In this document: positions 1-8,312 of the stretch, piece after piece
Layout of the letters: every line of letters begins with the position of its first letter
Position numbering within the stretch: position 1 is the first letter of the stretch
Assembly: GCA_038746285.1 (NCBI GenBank)
Contig: JBCDKT010000015.1
Location: 1-64,000, forward strand
Origin: Bacteroidota bacterium
GTDB taxonomy: Bacteria > Bacteroidota > Rhodothermia > Rhodothermales > JANQRZ01
Length of the DNA stretch: 64,000 bases
Direction: 5' to 3'
Notes under the pieces: generated by a model
Told to the model about the DNA's origin: nothing
Databases searched by the model: none
Seen by the model: only the letters and a program-made list of their open reading frames with translations
Translations under genes and position numbers: made by a program

Positions 1-64
1 ACGGCCCCCCGTGTGACCCCGCGGACCCGGCATGCGTGGGCTTCGTTCGGTACTGGTGCGGGGC

Positions 65-148
65 GGGAGGTCGGGAGGTCGGGTGGTCGGGAGGTCGGGA
101 GGTCGGGAGGTCGGGAGGTCGGGAGGTCGGGAGGTCGGGAGGTCGGGC
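65..148 (+). repeat. G-rich 8-bp tandem repeat (GGGAGGTC)x10
   Basis: Ten adjoining copies of GGGAGGTC occupy 65-144; the third copy reads GGGTGGTC, and a GGGC stub follows. The G-runs on one strand could form a G-quadruplex. The array sits about 170 bases before the first secreted dehydrogenase gene and is followed by a 31-bp dispersed core motif at 167-197. There are no spacers, so it is not a CRISPR array. Confidence 0.9.
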
Positions 149-166
149 AAAGCAAAGCCGCGAAAA

Positions 167-197
167 CTACCGAGGCCGCTGCGCAACGCGCCAACCG
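167..197 (+). repeat. Dispersed 31-bp core repeat, copy A
   Basis: The motif begins CTACCGAGGCCGC and ends GCCAACCG. A second copy at 33082-33112 matches 28 of 31 bases and a more diverged one lies at 26633-26661. In each case a G-rich short tandem or low-complexity tract precedes it, and pyrimidine-rich CTGTCC/CCGTCC-type sequence or a palindrome follows. Confidence 0.7.
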
Positions 198-316
198 TCC
201 TCTGTCCACCGTCCAACGGGTTCACTAGATTTACCCTGCGCGCACCGGATAGTTTGGGTATATACTGTCCCGCCAGACTGCTTCCGTCCGTCTCCACCGA
301 TTTCGCCCTACTCGCC

Positions 317-1765
317 ATGCGTCTACTTCTCCTTGCTGCTCTGCTGCTTGCCGCTCCCGCCTACGCCCAGATCACCGTCGAGGAAGTCTTCCCGGGCCTC
401 TCGTTCGACAGTCCCATCGGGCTGGAGCACGACCCGGTCGACGAGGATCGGCTCTACGTCGTCGAGCAGGCGGGCGTGGTACGGGCGTTTGATATCGGCC
501 CGGACGTAGCCTCGTCGAGCGTGTTTCTCGACCTCCTCGACCGGGTCAGCTCGGGCGGCGAGAAAGGGCTACTCGGGCTGGCCTTCCACCCGGATTACGA
601 GACGAACGGGTACCTCTTCGTCAACTACAGCACGCGGCCCCCGCACCGCTCGCGCCTGTCCCGGTTCTCCCGCTCCGCCTCAAGCCCCAGCATGGCCGAC
701 CCGGCGACCGAACTCGTCCTGCTCGAGGTCGACCAGCCCTTCAGCAACCACAACGGCGGGGGACTCGCCTTCGGCCCGGACGGCTATCTCTACCTCTCGC
801 TCGGCGACGGCGGCTCCGGCGGCGACCCCGAGGAGAACGGGCAGGACGGCACGACGCTCCTCGGCGCGATCCTCCGCCTCGACGTGGACGGCGGCGGGGC
901 CGCGCCCGACTGCGGCGAGATCGGCGGCCAGGAGGCGGGCTACACCGTCCCGCCGAACGCCCTCGCCGACGGGCCGGGCGGTACGTGCGACGAGATCTAC
1001 GCGTGGGGCCTCCGCAACCCCTGGCGCTTCTCCTTCGACCGCGAGACCGGCACCGGCTGGATCGCCGACGTCGGCCAGAGCCAGTGGGAAGAGATCGACG
1101 TGATGGAGGACGGCGCCAACTACGGCTGGAACACGTACGAGGGCAACGCCTGCTTCGACGGGCCGTGCGACCCGGAGGGGCTGGCATTTCCCGTCTGGGA
1201 GTATAACCACTCGCTCGGCTGCTCCGTAACCGGCGGCTACGTCTACCGCGGCACCGAGGTGCCGGAACTGACGGGCCGCTACGTCTACGGCGACTACTGC
1301 TCCGGCCGGGTCTGGGCGCTCGACACGTCGGGCGCGCGGCCGGTGAATGACGAGGTGTTCCGCTTCCCGGCGAGCCCCTTCCCGGCGCTGACCACGTTCG
1401 GCGAAGACGCCCGCGGCGAGCTGTACCTCGTCCGCCAGAACGGACAGTTCTACCGGTTCTTCTCCGGGTCCGACACTTCCACCGGTAGCGGTCCGAGTCC
1501 GGAGATCCTTCGCCTCGACCTCAGCGGCCCGAACCCGTTCCGCGCGGAAACGGCGCTGACGGTGAAACTCGCTCAGGCAGGGCCGGCGCGGGTAGCGGTC
1601 TACGACGTGCTCGGGCGCGAGGTGGCGGTGCTCCTCGACGGTGTGGCTCCGGCGGGCGAGACCACCGTGACGCTGGCTGCCGCCGGCCTGCCGGCCGGGC
1701 TGTACGTCGTGCAACTGGAAGCGGCAGGCGCAACGCGGACGCGCAGGGTCGTCCTCGCCCGCTAG
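317..1765 (+). CDS. Secreted quinoprotein glucose/sorbosone dehydrogenase-like protein, type IX CTD (paralogue 1)
   Basis: The 482-residue product should oxidise sugars outside the cytoplasm with PQQ, as members of the glucose/sorbosone dehydrogenase six-bladed propeller family do; the substrate cannot be told. The ATG at 317 is chosen because it begins a clean signal peptide (MRLLLLAALLLAAPAYAQ). Family motifs follow in order: LLGLAFHPDY near residue 95, NHNGGGLAFGPDGYLYLSLG near 145 with the histidine equivalent to the catalytic base, and RNPWRF near 240. Residues 403-482 form a PNPF...VYDVLGREV sorting domain, so secretion by a type IX system is inferred. It is the first of three tandem paralogues reading the same way. 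Upstream is repeat-rich with no convincing promoter. Confidence 0.85.
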   Translation: MRLLLLAALLLAAPAYAQITVEEVFPGLSFDSPIGLEHDPVDEDRLYVVEQAGVVRAFDIGPDVASSSVFLDLLDRVSSGGEKGLLGLAFHPDYETNGYLFVNYSTRPPHRSRLSRFSRSASSPSMADPATELVLLEVDQPFSNHNGGGLAFGPDGYLYLSLGDGGSGGDPEENGQDGTTLLGAILRLDVDGGGAAPDCGEIGGQEAGYTVPPNALADGPGGTCDEIYAWGLRNPWRFSFDRETGTGWIADVGQSQWEEIDVMEDGANYGWNTYEGNACFDGPCDPEGLAFPVWEYNHSLGCSVTGGYVYRGTEVPELTGRYVYGDYCSGRVWALDTSGARPVNDEVFRFPASPFPALTTFGEDARGELYLVRQNGQFYRFFSGSDTSTGSGPSPEILRLDLSGPNPFRAETALTVKLAQAGPARVAVYDVLGREVAVLLDGVAPAGETTVTLAAAGLPAGLYVVQLEAAGATRTRRVVLAR

Positions 1766-1803
1766 ACCGCCGTTCGCCTCCCTTCTTCTGCCTGCTGTCT
1801 GCC

Positions 1804-3297
1804 ATGACGCTTCGCCCCGCTTGCTTTCTGGTCGCCGTGCTCCTCGCGGTTCCGGCCATCGCCCAGCCTGTCGAACTGGAGGCAGCCTTCCCCGAGTTGC
1901 CGCGCTTCCGGGTCCCCATCGGGCTCGAAACAGCCCCCGGCGAGACGCGCCTGTTCGTGGTCGATCAAGTCGGCCTTCTTTTTTCGTTCGAGAACGACGA
2001 GGCCGCGAGCCGGCTCGACACGCTCCTCGACCTCCGCTCTGTCGTGAGCTACGACGAGCCGTCGTGGGAAGAGGGCCTGCTCGGCCTCGCCTTCCACCCG
2101 GACTATCAGGAAAACGGCCACTTCTTCGTCTACTACAACGCGCCCCCGGCGAACCCGGGCGAGGACCACCGGTCGATCGTCTCCCGCTTCACCGTGACCG
2201 AGTACGCCCCGCCCCGCGCTACGCTCGGCAGCGAAGTCGTGCTCCTGGACGTCGAGCAGCCGTTCCGGTGGCACAACGGCGGCAAGCTCGCCTTCCACCC
2301 TGGCGAGGACGCGGCCAACCTCTACGTCTCCTTCGGCGACGGGGGGTCGGCGAGCGACCCTCTCGACCACGCCCAGAACCGCGAGACGCTCTTCGGCTCC
2401 ATCCTCCGCCTCGACGTGGACAATCCATCGGGTGGTCGGAACTACGGCATCCCGCCGGACAACCCGTTCGCGGGCAACGCCGACGGCTGGCGCGAGGAGA
2501 TCTGGGCCTACGGGCTGCGCAACCCCTGGCGCTTCTCCATCGACCCCGTCACCGGCGACCTCTGGGTCGGCGACGTGGGGCAGGGGCAGTGGGAGGAGGT
2601 GACCGCCGTGCGCGAGGCGGGGGCCAACCTCGGCTGGGACATGTACGAGGGGATGCACTGCTTCGAGGGTCCGTGCGACCCGGCCGGCGTCACGTTCCCG
2701 GCGTGGGAGTACCCGCACGCGGACGGGATGTGCTCGGTCACCGGCGGCTACGTCTACCGCGGCGCGGACCTCCCCGAGCTCGTGGGGCAGTACGTCTACG
2801 GCGACTTCTGCACGGGCCGCGTGTGGGCGCTCGACATCGACCCCGCGGCGGGGGACACCACCAACACCCTCCTCCTGGCAGGAGACGATGACAACGAGCC
2901 GGGCGAAGTCGACCTCCTCCTGTCCTCGTTCGGCGTGGACGCGGGCGGCGAGTTGTACGCGCTCGGGTGGGACACCCGCCGCGTCTACCGCTTCGTGCGT
3001 AGGATCGTGGACGCGGAACCCGGCGCGACGGGTACCGCAACGGTCCTCCGGGCCCCCTTCCCCAATCCGTTCGCGGACGAGACCGTGCTGCGGTTCGACC
3101 TCGCCGAGGCGGGGCCGGTGCGGATCGCGGTCTACGACGTGCTCGGGCGCGAGGTCGCCGTGCTGCGCGAGGGGGTGGCGGCGGCGGGCGCGGGCACCGT
3201 CCGGTTCAGCGCAGACGGCCTCGCCCCCGGCATGTACGTCGTGCAGTTGGAAGCGGCAGGCGCGACGCGGACCCGCAAGGTGCTTCTCGCCCGATAG
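1804..3297 (+). CDS. Secreted quinoprotein glucose/sorbosone dehydrogenase-like protein, type IX CTD (paralogue 2)
   Basis: The 497-residue protein has the same architecture as its upstream neighbour: signal peptide (ending AIAQ), dehydrogenase propeller with LLGLAFHPDY, WHNGGKLAFHPG and RNPWRFSID, then a C-terminal sorting domain ending in KVLLAR. It starts 38 bases after the stop of paralogue 1, so co-transcription is likely. Its middle (about 2402-2515) and C-terminal domain (about 3073-3215) are almost identical at DNA level to paralogue 3, whereas the rest has diverged, which suggests gene conversion. Its last 60 bases resemble paralogue 1 more. Substrate unknown; PQQ dependence is a family property and not shown here. 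Confidence 0.85.
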   Translation: MTLRPACFLVAVLLAVPAIAQPVELEAAFPELPRFRVPIGLETAPGETRLFVVDQVGLLFSFENDEAASRLDTLLDLRSVVSYDEPSWEEGLLGLAFHPDYQENGHFFVYYNAPPANPGEDHRSIVSRFTVTEYAPPRATLGSEVVLLDVEQPFRWHNGGKLAFHPGEDAANLYVSFGDGGSASDPLDHAQNRETLFGSILRLDVDNPSGGRNYGIPPDNPFAGNADGWREEIWAYGLRNPWRFSIDPVTGDLWVGDVGQGQWEEVTAVREAGANLGWDMYEGMHCFEGPCDPAGVTFPAWEYPHADGMCSVTGGYVYRGADLPELVGQYVYGDFCTGRVWALDIDPAAGDTTNTLLLAGDDDNEPGEVDLLLSSFGVDAGGELYALGWDTRRVYRFVRRIVDAEPGATGTATVLRAPFPNPFADETVLRFDLAEAGPVRIAVYDVLGREVAVLREGVAAAGAGTVRFSADGLAPGMYVVQLEAAGATRTRKVLLAR

Positions 3298-3324
3298 TCT
3301 ACCGAGTTCTTTTTCTAAATCTCT

Positions 3325-4788
3325 ATGATGCTCAGCCGTTTCCTGCTTCTCCTCGTCCTGTCTGCGGGGACAGCCTATGCTCAGGCTCCCCTCGAGCGCG
3401 TGTTTCCCAACCTGGCTTTCGAAAACGCCATCGCGATCCGGAACGCGGGCGACGGGTCTGACTACCTCTACGTGGCCGACATCTACGGGCGCGTCTACGC
3501 GTTCCCCAACGACAACGATGTCGCCGAGGCGGACACCTTCCTCGACCTCTCGAACGACATCTACTCGAACCAAGCCGGGGGGCTCCTCGGCCTGGCGTTC
3601 CACCCCGACTACGAGGAAAACCGGTACTTCTTCGTGTACTACGTCACCGAGGCAGGGGAAGGACCGTACCGCTCCCGGCTCGCGCGCTTCACCGCGCCCG
3701 AAGCTCCCGGCCAGCCTGTCGACCTAGAGACCGAACTCATCCTGCTCGACATCGAGCGCGGCGAGAACCTCAACCACCACGGAGGCGACCTCCACTTCGG
3801 GATTCCCGAGGGTCCGCTCGGGGAGCACTACCTGTACCTCTCCGTCGGAGACGGTGCCTGCTGCTTCGATCCTCTCGGCGCTGGACAGGACCGCACGACG
3901 CTCCTCGGCTCGGTCCTCCGCCTCGACGTGGACAATCCATCGGGTGGTCGGAACTACGGCATCCCGCCGGACAACCCGTTCGCGGGCAACGACGACGGCT
4001 GGCGCGAGGAGATCTGGGCCTACGGCTTCCGCAACCCCTGGCGCTTCTCCATCGACTCCGAGACCGGGCAGGTCTGGGTCGGCGACGTGGGCGAGTTGTC
4101 ATGGGAAGAGGTCAACCTGGTCACGGGCGGAGGGAACTACGGCTGGAGCGTCATGGAGGGCAACGGGTGCCTCGACAGCGAGACGTGCGAGGACGAGGGG
4201 ATGACGCGCCCTGTGTGGGCCTACCCCCATGACGTGGGCGTCTCGGTGACGGGCGGCTACATCTACCGAGGCTCCAGCGCCCCCGATTACTACGGGAAGT
4301 ACATCGTCGCCGACTGGGGGCTCCGCAAGCTGTGGAGCCTGGACTACGACCCGCAGAGTGGCGAGCCGGCTGAGGTGGAGCTCCTGTCAGACTTCACCGG
4401 ACTCTTCGTGGTCTCGTTCGGGACGGACGAATCGGGCGAACTGTACGCGCTCAACTACTTCCTCGGCGGCATCTACCGCTTCGCTCCGCCAAAGGTCAGC
4501 AACGAGGACGCCGCACAGGCTGACGCTCCGCTCGCGCTTCAACTCAGCGGCCCCAACCCGTTCGCGGACGAGACTGTGCTGCGGTTCGACCTCGCCGAGG
4601 CGGGGCCGGTGCGGATCGCGGTCTACGACGTGCTCGGGCGCGAGGTGGCCGTGCTGCGCGACGGCGTGGCGGCGGCGGGCGCGGGCACCGTCCGGTTTAG
4701 CGCGCCCGGCCTCGCGCCCGGCGTGTACGTCGTGCGCCTGACGGCCGGTGGGCGCAGCGTGTCGCGCACCCTCACGCTTGCCCGATGA
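3325..4788 (+). CDS. Secreted quinoprotein glucose/sorbosone dehydrogenase-like protein, type IX CTD (paralogue 3)
   Basis: A 487-residue third copy with signal peptide (SAGTAYAQ), propeller motifs LLGLAFHPDY and RNPWRFSID, and a C-terminal sorting domain ending SRTLTLAR. The usual HNGG motif reads NHHGGDLHFG here. Two adjacent ATGs (3325, 3328) could each start it. The stop codon overlaps the pyrE start by four bases (ATGA at 4785), so the biosynthetic gene pyrE appears translationally coupled to a secreted-enzyme operon, an odd pairing. Two cysteines (GACC, near residue 175) replace the GSGG-type loop of paralogue 1. Confidence 0.85.
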   Translation: MMLSRFLLLLVLSAGTAYAQAPLERVFPNLAFENAIAIRNAGDGSDYLYVADIYGRVYAFPNDNDVAEADTFLDLSNDIYSNQAGGLLGLAFHPDYEENRYFFVYYVTEAGEGPYRSRLARFTAPEAPGQPVDLETELILLDIERGENLNHHGGDLHFGIPEGPLGEHYLYLSVGDGACCFDPLGAGQDRTTLLGSVLRLDVDNPSGGRNYGIPPDNPFAGNDDGWREEIWAYGFRNPWRFSIDSETGQVWVGDVGELSWEEVNLVTGGGNYGWSVMEGNGCLDSETCEDEGMTRPVWAYPHDVGVSVTGGYIYRGSSAPDYYGKYIVADWGLRKLWSLDYDPQSGEPAEVELLSDFTGLFVVSFGTDESGELYALNYFLGGIYRFAPPKVSNEDAAQADAPLALQLSGPNPFADETVLRFDLAEAGPVRIAVYDVLGREVAVLRDGVAAAGAGTVRFSAPGLAPGVYVVRLTAGGRSVSRTLTLAR

Positions 4789-5483
4789 GCCTGCCTCCCA
4801 CGACACCGCACATCGACCCGCTCACGACGCTCCGCGAGCAGATCGCGGCGGACCTCTTGCAGATCGGTGCGCTCGTGCTGCGACCGGACGAGCCGTTCAC
4901 CTGGGCCTCGGGCCTCCGCGCGCCGGTCTACTGCGACAACCGGCTGACGCTCGCCTACCCGGCCATCCGGTCCCGCGTCACGGCCGGTTTCCAGGAACTG
5001 ATCGGGCGGAGCGAGGCAGCCCCCGACGCCGTGGCCGGGGTGGCGACGGCCGGCATCCCGCAAGCTGCGCTCGTCGCAGACCAGCTCGGGCTGCCGCTGG
5101 CCTACGTCCGGGCGAGCGTGAAGGGTCACGGGCGCGAGAACCGGATCGAAGGCCGCCTCGAAGCAGGGCAGCGGGTGGTCCTCGTCGAGGACCTGATCTC
5201 GACCGGCGGCTCGTCCGCCGCCGCCGCCGAGGCGCTGCGTGCGGCGGGTACGGTCCCGACGACGGTCCTCGCCATCTTCTCGTACGGCCTTGACGCCGCT
5301 GCCGGACGCTTCGCCGAAGCCGGCCTCGCCCACGCCACGCTCACCGACTTCGATACCCTCCTCCGCGTCGCCGAGCGCGCCGGGGCGCTGGCGTCGTCGT
5401 CGCTCGGCACCCTCCGCGCCTGGCGCGCCGACCCGGAAGGGTGGAGCCAGAGCCATCGGGGGACTGGAGGATCGGAGGACTGA
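4785..5483 (+). CDS. pyrE: Orotate phosphoribosyltransferase
   Basis: The cytosolic enzyme joins orotate to PRPP to give OMP in de novo pyrimidine synthesis. The 232-residue protein has the type I phosphoribosyltransferase PRPP loop VVLVEDLISTGGS at residues 131-143, and the family's WASGLRAPVYCDNR and ASVKGHGRENRIEG stretches. Its ATG overlaps the previous stop by four bases. The last residues (HRGTGGSED) and the stop are encoded by the left arm of a repeat hairpin (5456-5546), so the natural end has probably been altered by that element. pyrD lies far away at 33157, so the pathway genes are scattered. Confidence 0.93.
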   Translation: MSLPPTTPHIDPLTTLREQIAADLLQIGALVLRPDEPFTWASGLRAPVYCDNRLTLAYPAIRSRVTAGFQELIGRSEAAPDAVAGVATAGIPQAALVADQLGLPLAYVRASVKGHGRENRIEGRLEAGQRVVLVEDLISTGGSSAAAAEALRAAGTVPTTVLAIFSYGLDAAAGRFAEAGLAHATLTDFDTLLRVAERAGALASSSLGTLRAWRADPEGWSQSHRGTGGSED

Positions 5484-5546
5484 GGGATTGCGTTCCGGTG
5501 GTCGCACGTTTTCCACTCCCCCGATCTCTCAATCCCTCAATCACCC
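5456..5546. repeat. GGATTGA-type quasi-palindrome, pyrE-cinA junction
   Basis: Low-complexity left arm (GGAGGATCGGAGGACTGAGG, then GATTG) and complementary right arm (CTCTCAATCCCTCAATCACC) enclose about 20 unrelated bases. The same arm type occurs at 47383-47468 and 47824-47908. Both gene borders touch it: the pyrE stop lies in the left arm and the cinA start follows the right arm by one base. Confidence 0.75.
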
Positions 5547-5547
5547 A

Positions 5548-6837
5548 ATGATAGCTTCTCTCATCACCGTTGGCGACGAGCTGCTGATCGGGCAGACGGT
5601 CAACACGAACGCGGCCTGGATCGGCGAGCAGCTCAGCGCGCGCGGCATCACCGTCCGCCGCGCCGCGACGGTCTCCGACGAGGCCGACGACATCCGCGAC
5701 GAGCTGCGCCGCGCCCTCGCGGCGTCCGACGCCGTCCTTCTCACCGGCGGCCTCGGGGCGACGCACGACGACATCACCAAGCGCGCCGTCGCCGACGAGC
5801 TCGGCCGCGCGCTCGTCTTCCGGGACGACCTCTTCGCCGAGCTGAAGGCGAAGTTCGAGGCGCGGGGCCGCACGATGGCGGCGCGCAACCGCGTGCAGGC
5901 CGAGCTCCCCGAAGGCTTCGAGGCCCTGCCGAATCCGGTCGGGACGGCACCGGGGCTGTGGTTCGAGGACGAAGCAAGCGGCTGCGCTGTCGCCGTGATG
6001 CCGGGCGTCCCGCAGGAGATGAAGACGCTCATGCGCGAGGCCGTTCTCCCGCGCCTCGTCGAGCGGCGCGGCGACGAGACGGTCGTGCAGAAGACCCTCC
6101 TCACCGTCGGGCGCGGCGAGACCGACCTCGCCGACGCCCTCGGCGACTACGCCGAGCGCCTCGGCCCCGACCTCCACCTCGCCTTCCTCCCGAGCTACGG
6201 CGTCATCCGCCTCCGCATTACCGCCTCCGGGGCCACGCGTGCCGAGGCCGAGGACCGGCTCGCAGGTTTCGAGCGCCTCGTCCGCGACCGGGTCGAGGAG
6301 TTCGTCTTCGGCGAGGGCGACGATCTCCTCGAAGCCGCCGTCGGGCGCATGGTCGGCGAGCGCGGGCTGACCCTCGCCACGGCCGAGAGCTGCACCGGCG
6401 GCCTCCTCGCCGACCGCATCACGAACGTCCCCGGCGCGTCGGCCTACTACAGCGGCGGGGCCGTTGTCTACGGCAACGAGCAGAAGGTCAGCCTCCTCGG
6501 CGTGGACCGGGCCGCCATCGAGGCGCACGGGGCCGTGAGCGAGGCCGTCGCCAAGCAACTCGCTGAGGGCGTGCGCCTCCGCCTCGGGACCGACCTCGGC
6601 ATCTCGACGACAGGCGTGGCCGGGCCGGGCGGCGGCACGCCCGAGAAGCCCGTCGGCACCGTCTGGATTGGCTACGCCGACACGCACGGGAGCTACGCCG
6701 TGCGGCTGCAACTGGCGAAGGACCGGCTGCTCAACAAGCGCCTCAGCATCACTTTCGCGCTCAACCTCCTGCGCCGGCAGCTCCTGCGGCGGGACCGAGC
6801 GGCGGTAGACGGTGAGACAGTGGACCGTGGACGGTAA
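5548..6837 (+). CDS. cinA: CinA-family protein, nicotinamide-nucleotide amidase
   Basis: A 429-residue full-length CinA. The N-terminal MoCF-like domain (residues 1-170) shows GDELLIGQTVNTN and LLTGGLGATHDD. The C-terminal PncC domain (about 265-420) shows TAESCTGGLLADRI and TTGVAGPGGGTPEKPVGTVW. Family members hydrolyse NMN to nicotinate mononucleotide and the N-terminal domain can act on ADP-ribose; a competence role is historical. The ATG at 5548 is preferred because the family starts MxAxxITVGDELLxG. The gene precedes recA, a common arrangement. Its last residues (AVDGETVDRGR) and stop are encoded by a GGACGGT-type repeat tract. Confidence 0.93.
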   Translation: MIASLITVGDELLIGQTVNTNAAWIGEQLSARGITVRRAATVSDEADDIRDELRRALAASDAVLLTGGLGATHDDITKRAVADELGRALVFRDDLFAELKAKFEARGRTMAARNRVQAELPEGFEALPNPVGTAPGLWFEDEASGCAVAVMPGVPQEMKTLMREAVLPRLVERRGDETVVQKTLLTVGRGETDLADALGDYAERLGPDLHLAFLPSYGVIRLRITASGATRAEAEDRLAGFERLVRDRVEEFVFGEGDDLLEAAVGRMVGERGLTLATAESCTGGLLADRITNVPGASAYYSGGAVVYGNEQKVSLLGVDRAAIEAHGAVSEAVAKQLAEGVRLRLGTDLGISTTGVAGPGGGTPEKPVGTVWIGYADTHGSYAVRLQLAKDRLLNKRLSITFALNLLRRQLLRRDRAAVDGETVDRGR

Positions 6838-6860
6838 GACAGTGGACGGTAAGACAGGGG
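6804..6860 (+). repeat. GGACGGTGAGACAG-type repeat tract at cinA 3' end
   Basis: Short direct units (GTAGACGGTGAGACAG, GTGGACGGTAAGACAG twice) overlap the last codons of cinA and supply its TAA at 6835. Similar tracts lie at 26662-26724, 33007-33062 and 34243-34329. Confidence 0.75.
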
Positions 6861-6898
6861 CCGCTGTAGATAGGCCGACCTCTGCGCTTTGCACCTGT

Positions 6899-6930
6899 TC
6901 GTAGGGGCGTAGCGGTCCTACGCCCTGCCT
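6899..6930. repeat. GTAGGGGC-type palindrome, cinA-recA gap
   Basis: GTAGGGGCGTAGCGGTCCTA followed by CGCCCTGCC is an imperfect inverted repeat with the conserved GTAGGGGC left end. The remaining cinA-recA gap (6861-7086) holds no gene; a TTTG at 6993 has no matching -7 element at the right spacing. Confidence 0.6.
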
Positions 6931-7086
6931 GGGGGCAACCCGTCGAGGCGCACGTTCAAAAAAATCAGTTCGGCGGGGTTACGGGGCGGGACTTTGCGCG
7001 TCTAGTTCCGTATGACACAAGGCTGGCAGCGCCCGGCTGTATTCTCCCGTACACACCTTCACCAACCCACGGGGACACCCACCATC

Positions 7087-8172
7087 ATGGCAAACGATTC
7101 GACGCAGGACGGGGCCCGCCAGAAGGCGCTCGACCTCGCCCTCAAGCAGATTGAAAAGCAGTTCGGCAAAGGCTCGGTGATGAAGCTCGGCGACGCGCCG
7201 CCGGTCATCATCGACGCGATCCCGACCGGGAGCCTCGCCCTCGACCACGCCCTCGGCATCGGCGGCGTCCCGCGCGGGCGCGTGGTCGAGATCTACGGCC
7301 CCGAGTCGAGCGGGAAGACGACGCTCGCCACCCAGATCATCGCCGAGGCCCAGAAGCTCGGCGGGACGTGCGCGATGATCGACGCCGAGCACGCCTTCGA
7401 CCCGACCTACGCCGAGAAGCTCGGGGTCAACATCGACGACCTCTACATCTCCCAGCCCGACACCGGCGAGCAGGCCCTCGAGATCGTCGACATGATGGTC
7501 CGCTCGGGCGCGCTCGACGTGGTCGTGGTCGACTCCGTTGCCGCGCTCGTGCCTAGAAGTGAGATCGAGGGCGAGATGGGCGACAGCCACGTCGGCCTCC
7601 AGGCGCGGCTGATGAGCCAGGCGCTCCGCAAGCTCACCGGGACGATCAACCGGACCAAGACCTGCCTCGTCTTCATCAACCAGATCCGCGAGAAGATCGG
7701 CGTCTCCTGGGGGTCCCCGGAGACGACGCCCGGCGGGCGGGCGCTCAAGTTCTACTGCTCGGTGCGGATGGACATCCGCCGCATCGGCGCGGTCAAGGAC
7801 GGCACCGAGATCGTCGGCAACCGGACGCGCGTCAAGGTGGTCAAGAACAAGGTCGCCCCGCCGTTCCGGCAGGCTGAGTTCGACATCATCTACAACGAGG
7901 GCATCTCCTCGATGGGCGAGCTCGTCGACATGGCCGTCGAGGCGGACATCGTCACGAAGTCCGGTTCGTGGTACAGCTACGGCGAGGAGAAGATCGGCCA
8001 GGGCCGCGACTCGGCCAAGCAGTGGCTCCGCGACAACGACGACGCCCGCGCCGAAGTCCTCCACCGCGTCAAGGTGGACCTCGGGATGATCGAGGCCCCC
8101 GACGCGGTGTCGGAGGCGGCCGAGGTGACGAAGGAGCAGGCGAACGGGGCCGCCGAGGTCTTCGGGGCCTGA
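7087..8172 (+). CDS. recA: Recombinase RecA
   Basis: The 361-residue ATPase forms filaments on single-stranded DNA, drives homologous strand exchange and activates the SOS response. Walker A is GPESSGKTT near residue 75; [20 protein letters not shown] covers the L2 loop and DNA-binding region; the N-terminal helix [20 protein letters not shown] is canonical. ATG 7087 (MANDSTQDG) is preferred over an in-frame ATG at 7012, which would add 25 untypical residues. A strong intrinsic terminator follows 32 bases after the stop. No clear LexA operator was recognised upstream. Confidence 0.97.
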   Translation: MANDSTQDGARQKALDLALKQIEKQFGKGSVMKLGDAPPVIIDAIPTGSLALDHALGIGGVPRGRVVEIYGPESSGKTTLATQIIAEAQKLGGTCAMIDAEHAFDPTYAEKLGVNIDDLYISQPDTGEQALEIVDMMVRSGALDVVVVDSVAALVPRSEIEGEMGDSHVGLQARLMSQALRKLTGTINRTKTCLVFINQIREKIGVSWGSPETTPGGRALKFYCSVRMDIRRIGAVKDGTEIVGNRTRVKVVKNKVAPPFRQAEFDIIYNEGISSMGELVDMAVEADIVTKSGSWYSYGEEKIGQGRDSAKQWLRDNDDARAEVLHRVKVDLGMIEAPDAVSEAAEVTKEQANGAAEVFGA

Positions 8173-8204
8173 CCCTGACTCCGACCTTCGGACCCAGCGC
8201 GTAT

Positions 8205-8242
8205 GCCGCGCCGCCGACGCTTGTTGGCGGCGCGGCTTTTTT
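8205..8242 (+). terminator. Intrinsic terminator of recA
   Basis: A perfect 11-bp G+C-rich stem (GCCGCGCCGCC, 8205-8215, with GGCGGCGCGGC, 8226-8236), a 10-base loop and six T residues (8237-8242). It lies 32 bases after the recA stop and is the clearest rho-independent terminator in the window. Confidence 0.92.
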
Positions 8243-8312
8243 GCGCGAGCGACGCTTAGCTTACAGTACCAGTGCGAGAGTGAACGTGCAATTGCCCGGC
8301 AAAGCGAAAACG

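Noticed and set aside
65-148. Possible CRISPR array
   Set aside because: Units are 8 bp, directly adjoining, with no spacers and no cas genes in the window.
7012-7086. Upstream ATG start for recA
   Set aside because: The added 25 residues are unlike any RecA N terminus, and ATG 7087 gives the canonical start.
7000-7086. LexA/SOS box upstream of recA
   Set aside because: No convincing inverted repeat of a known LexA consensus; similarity was limited to scattered CTGT and ACAC words.
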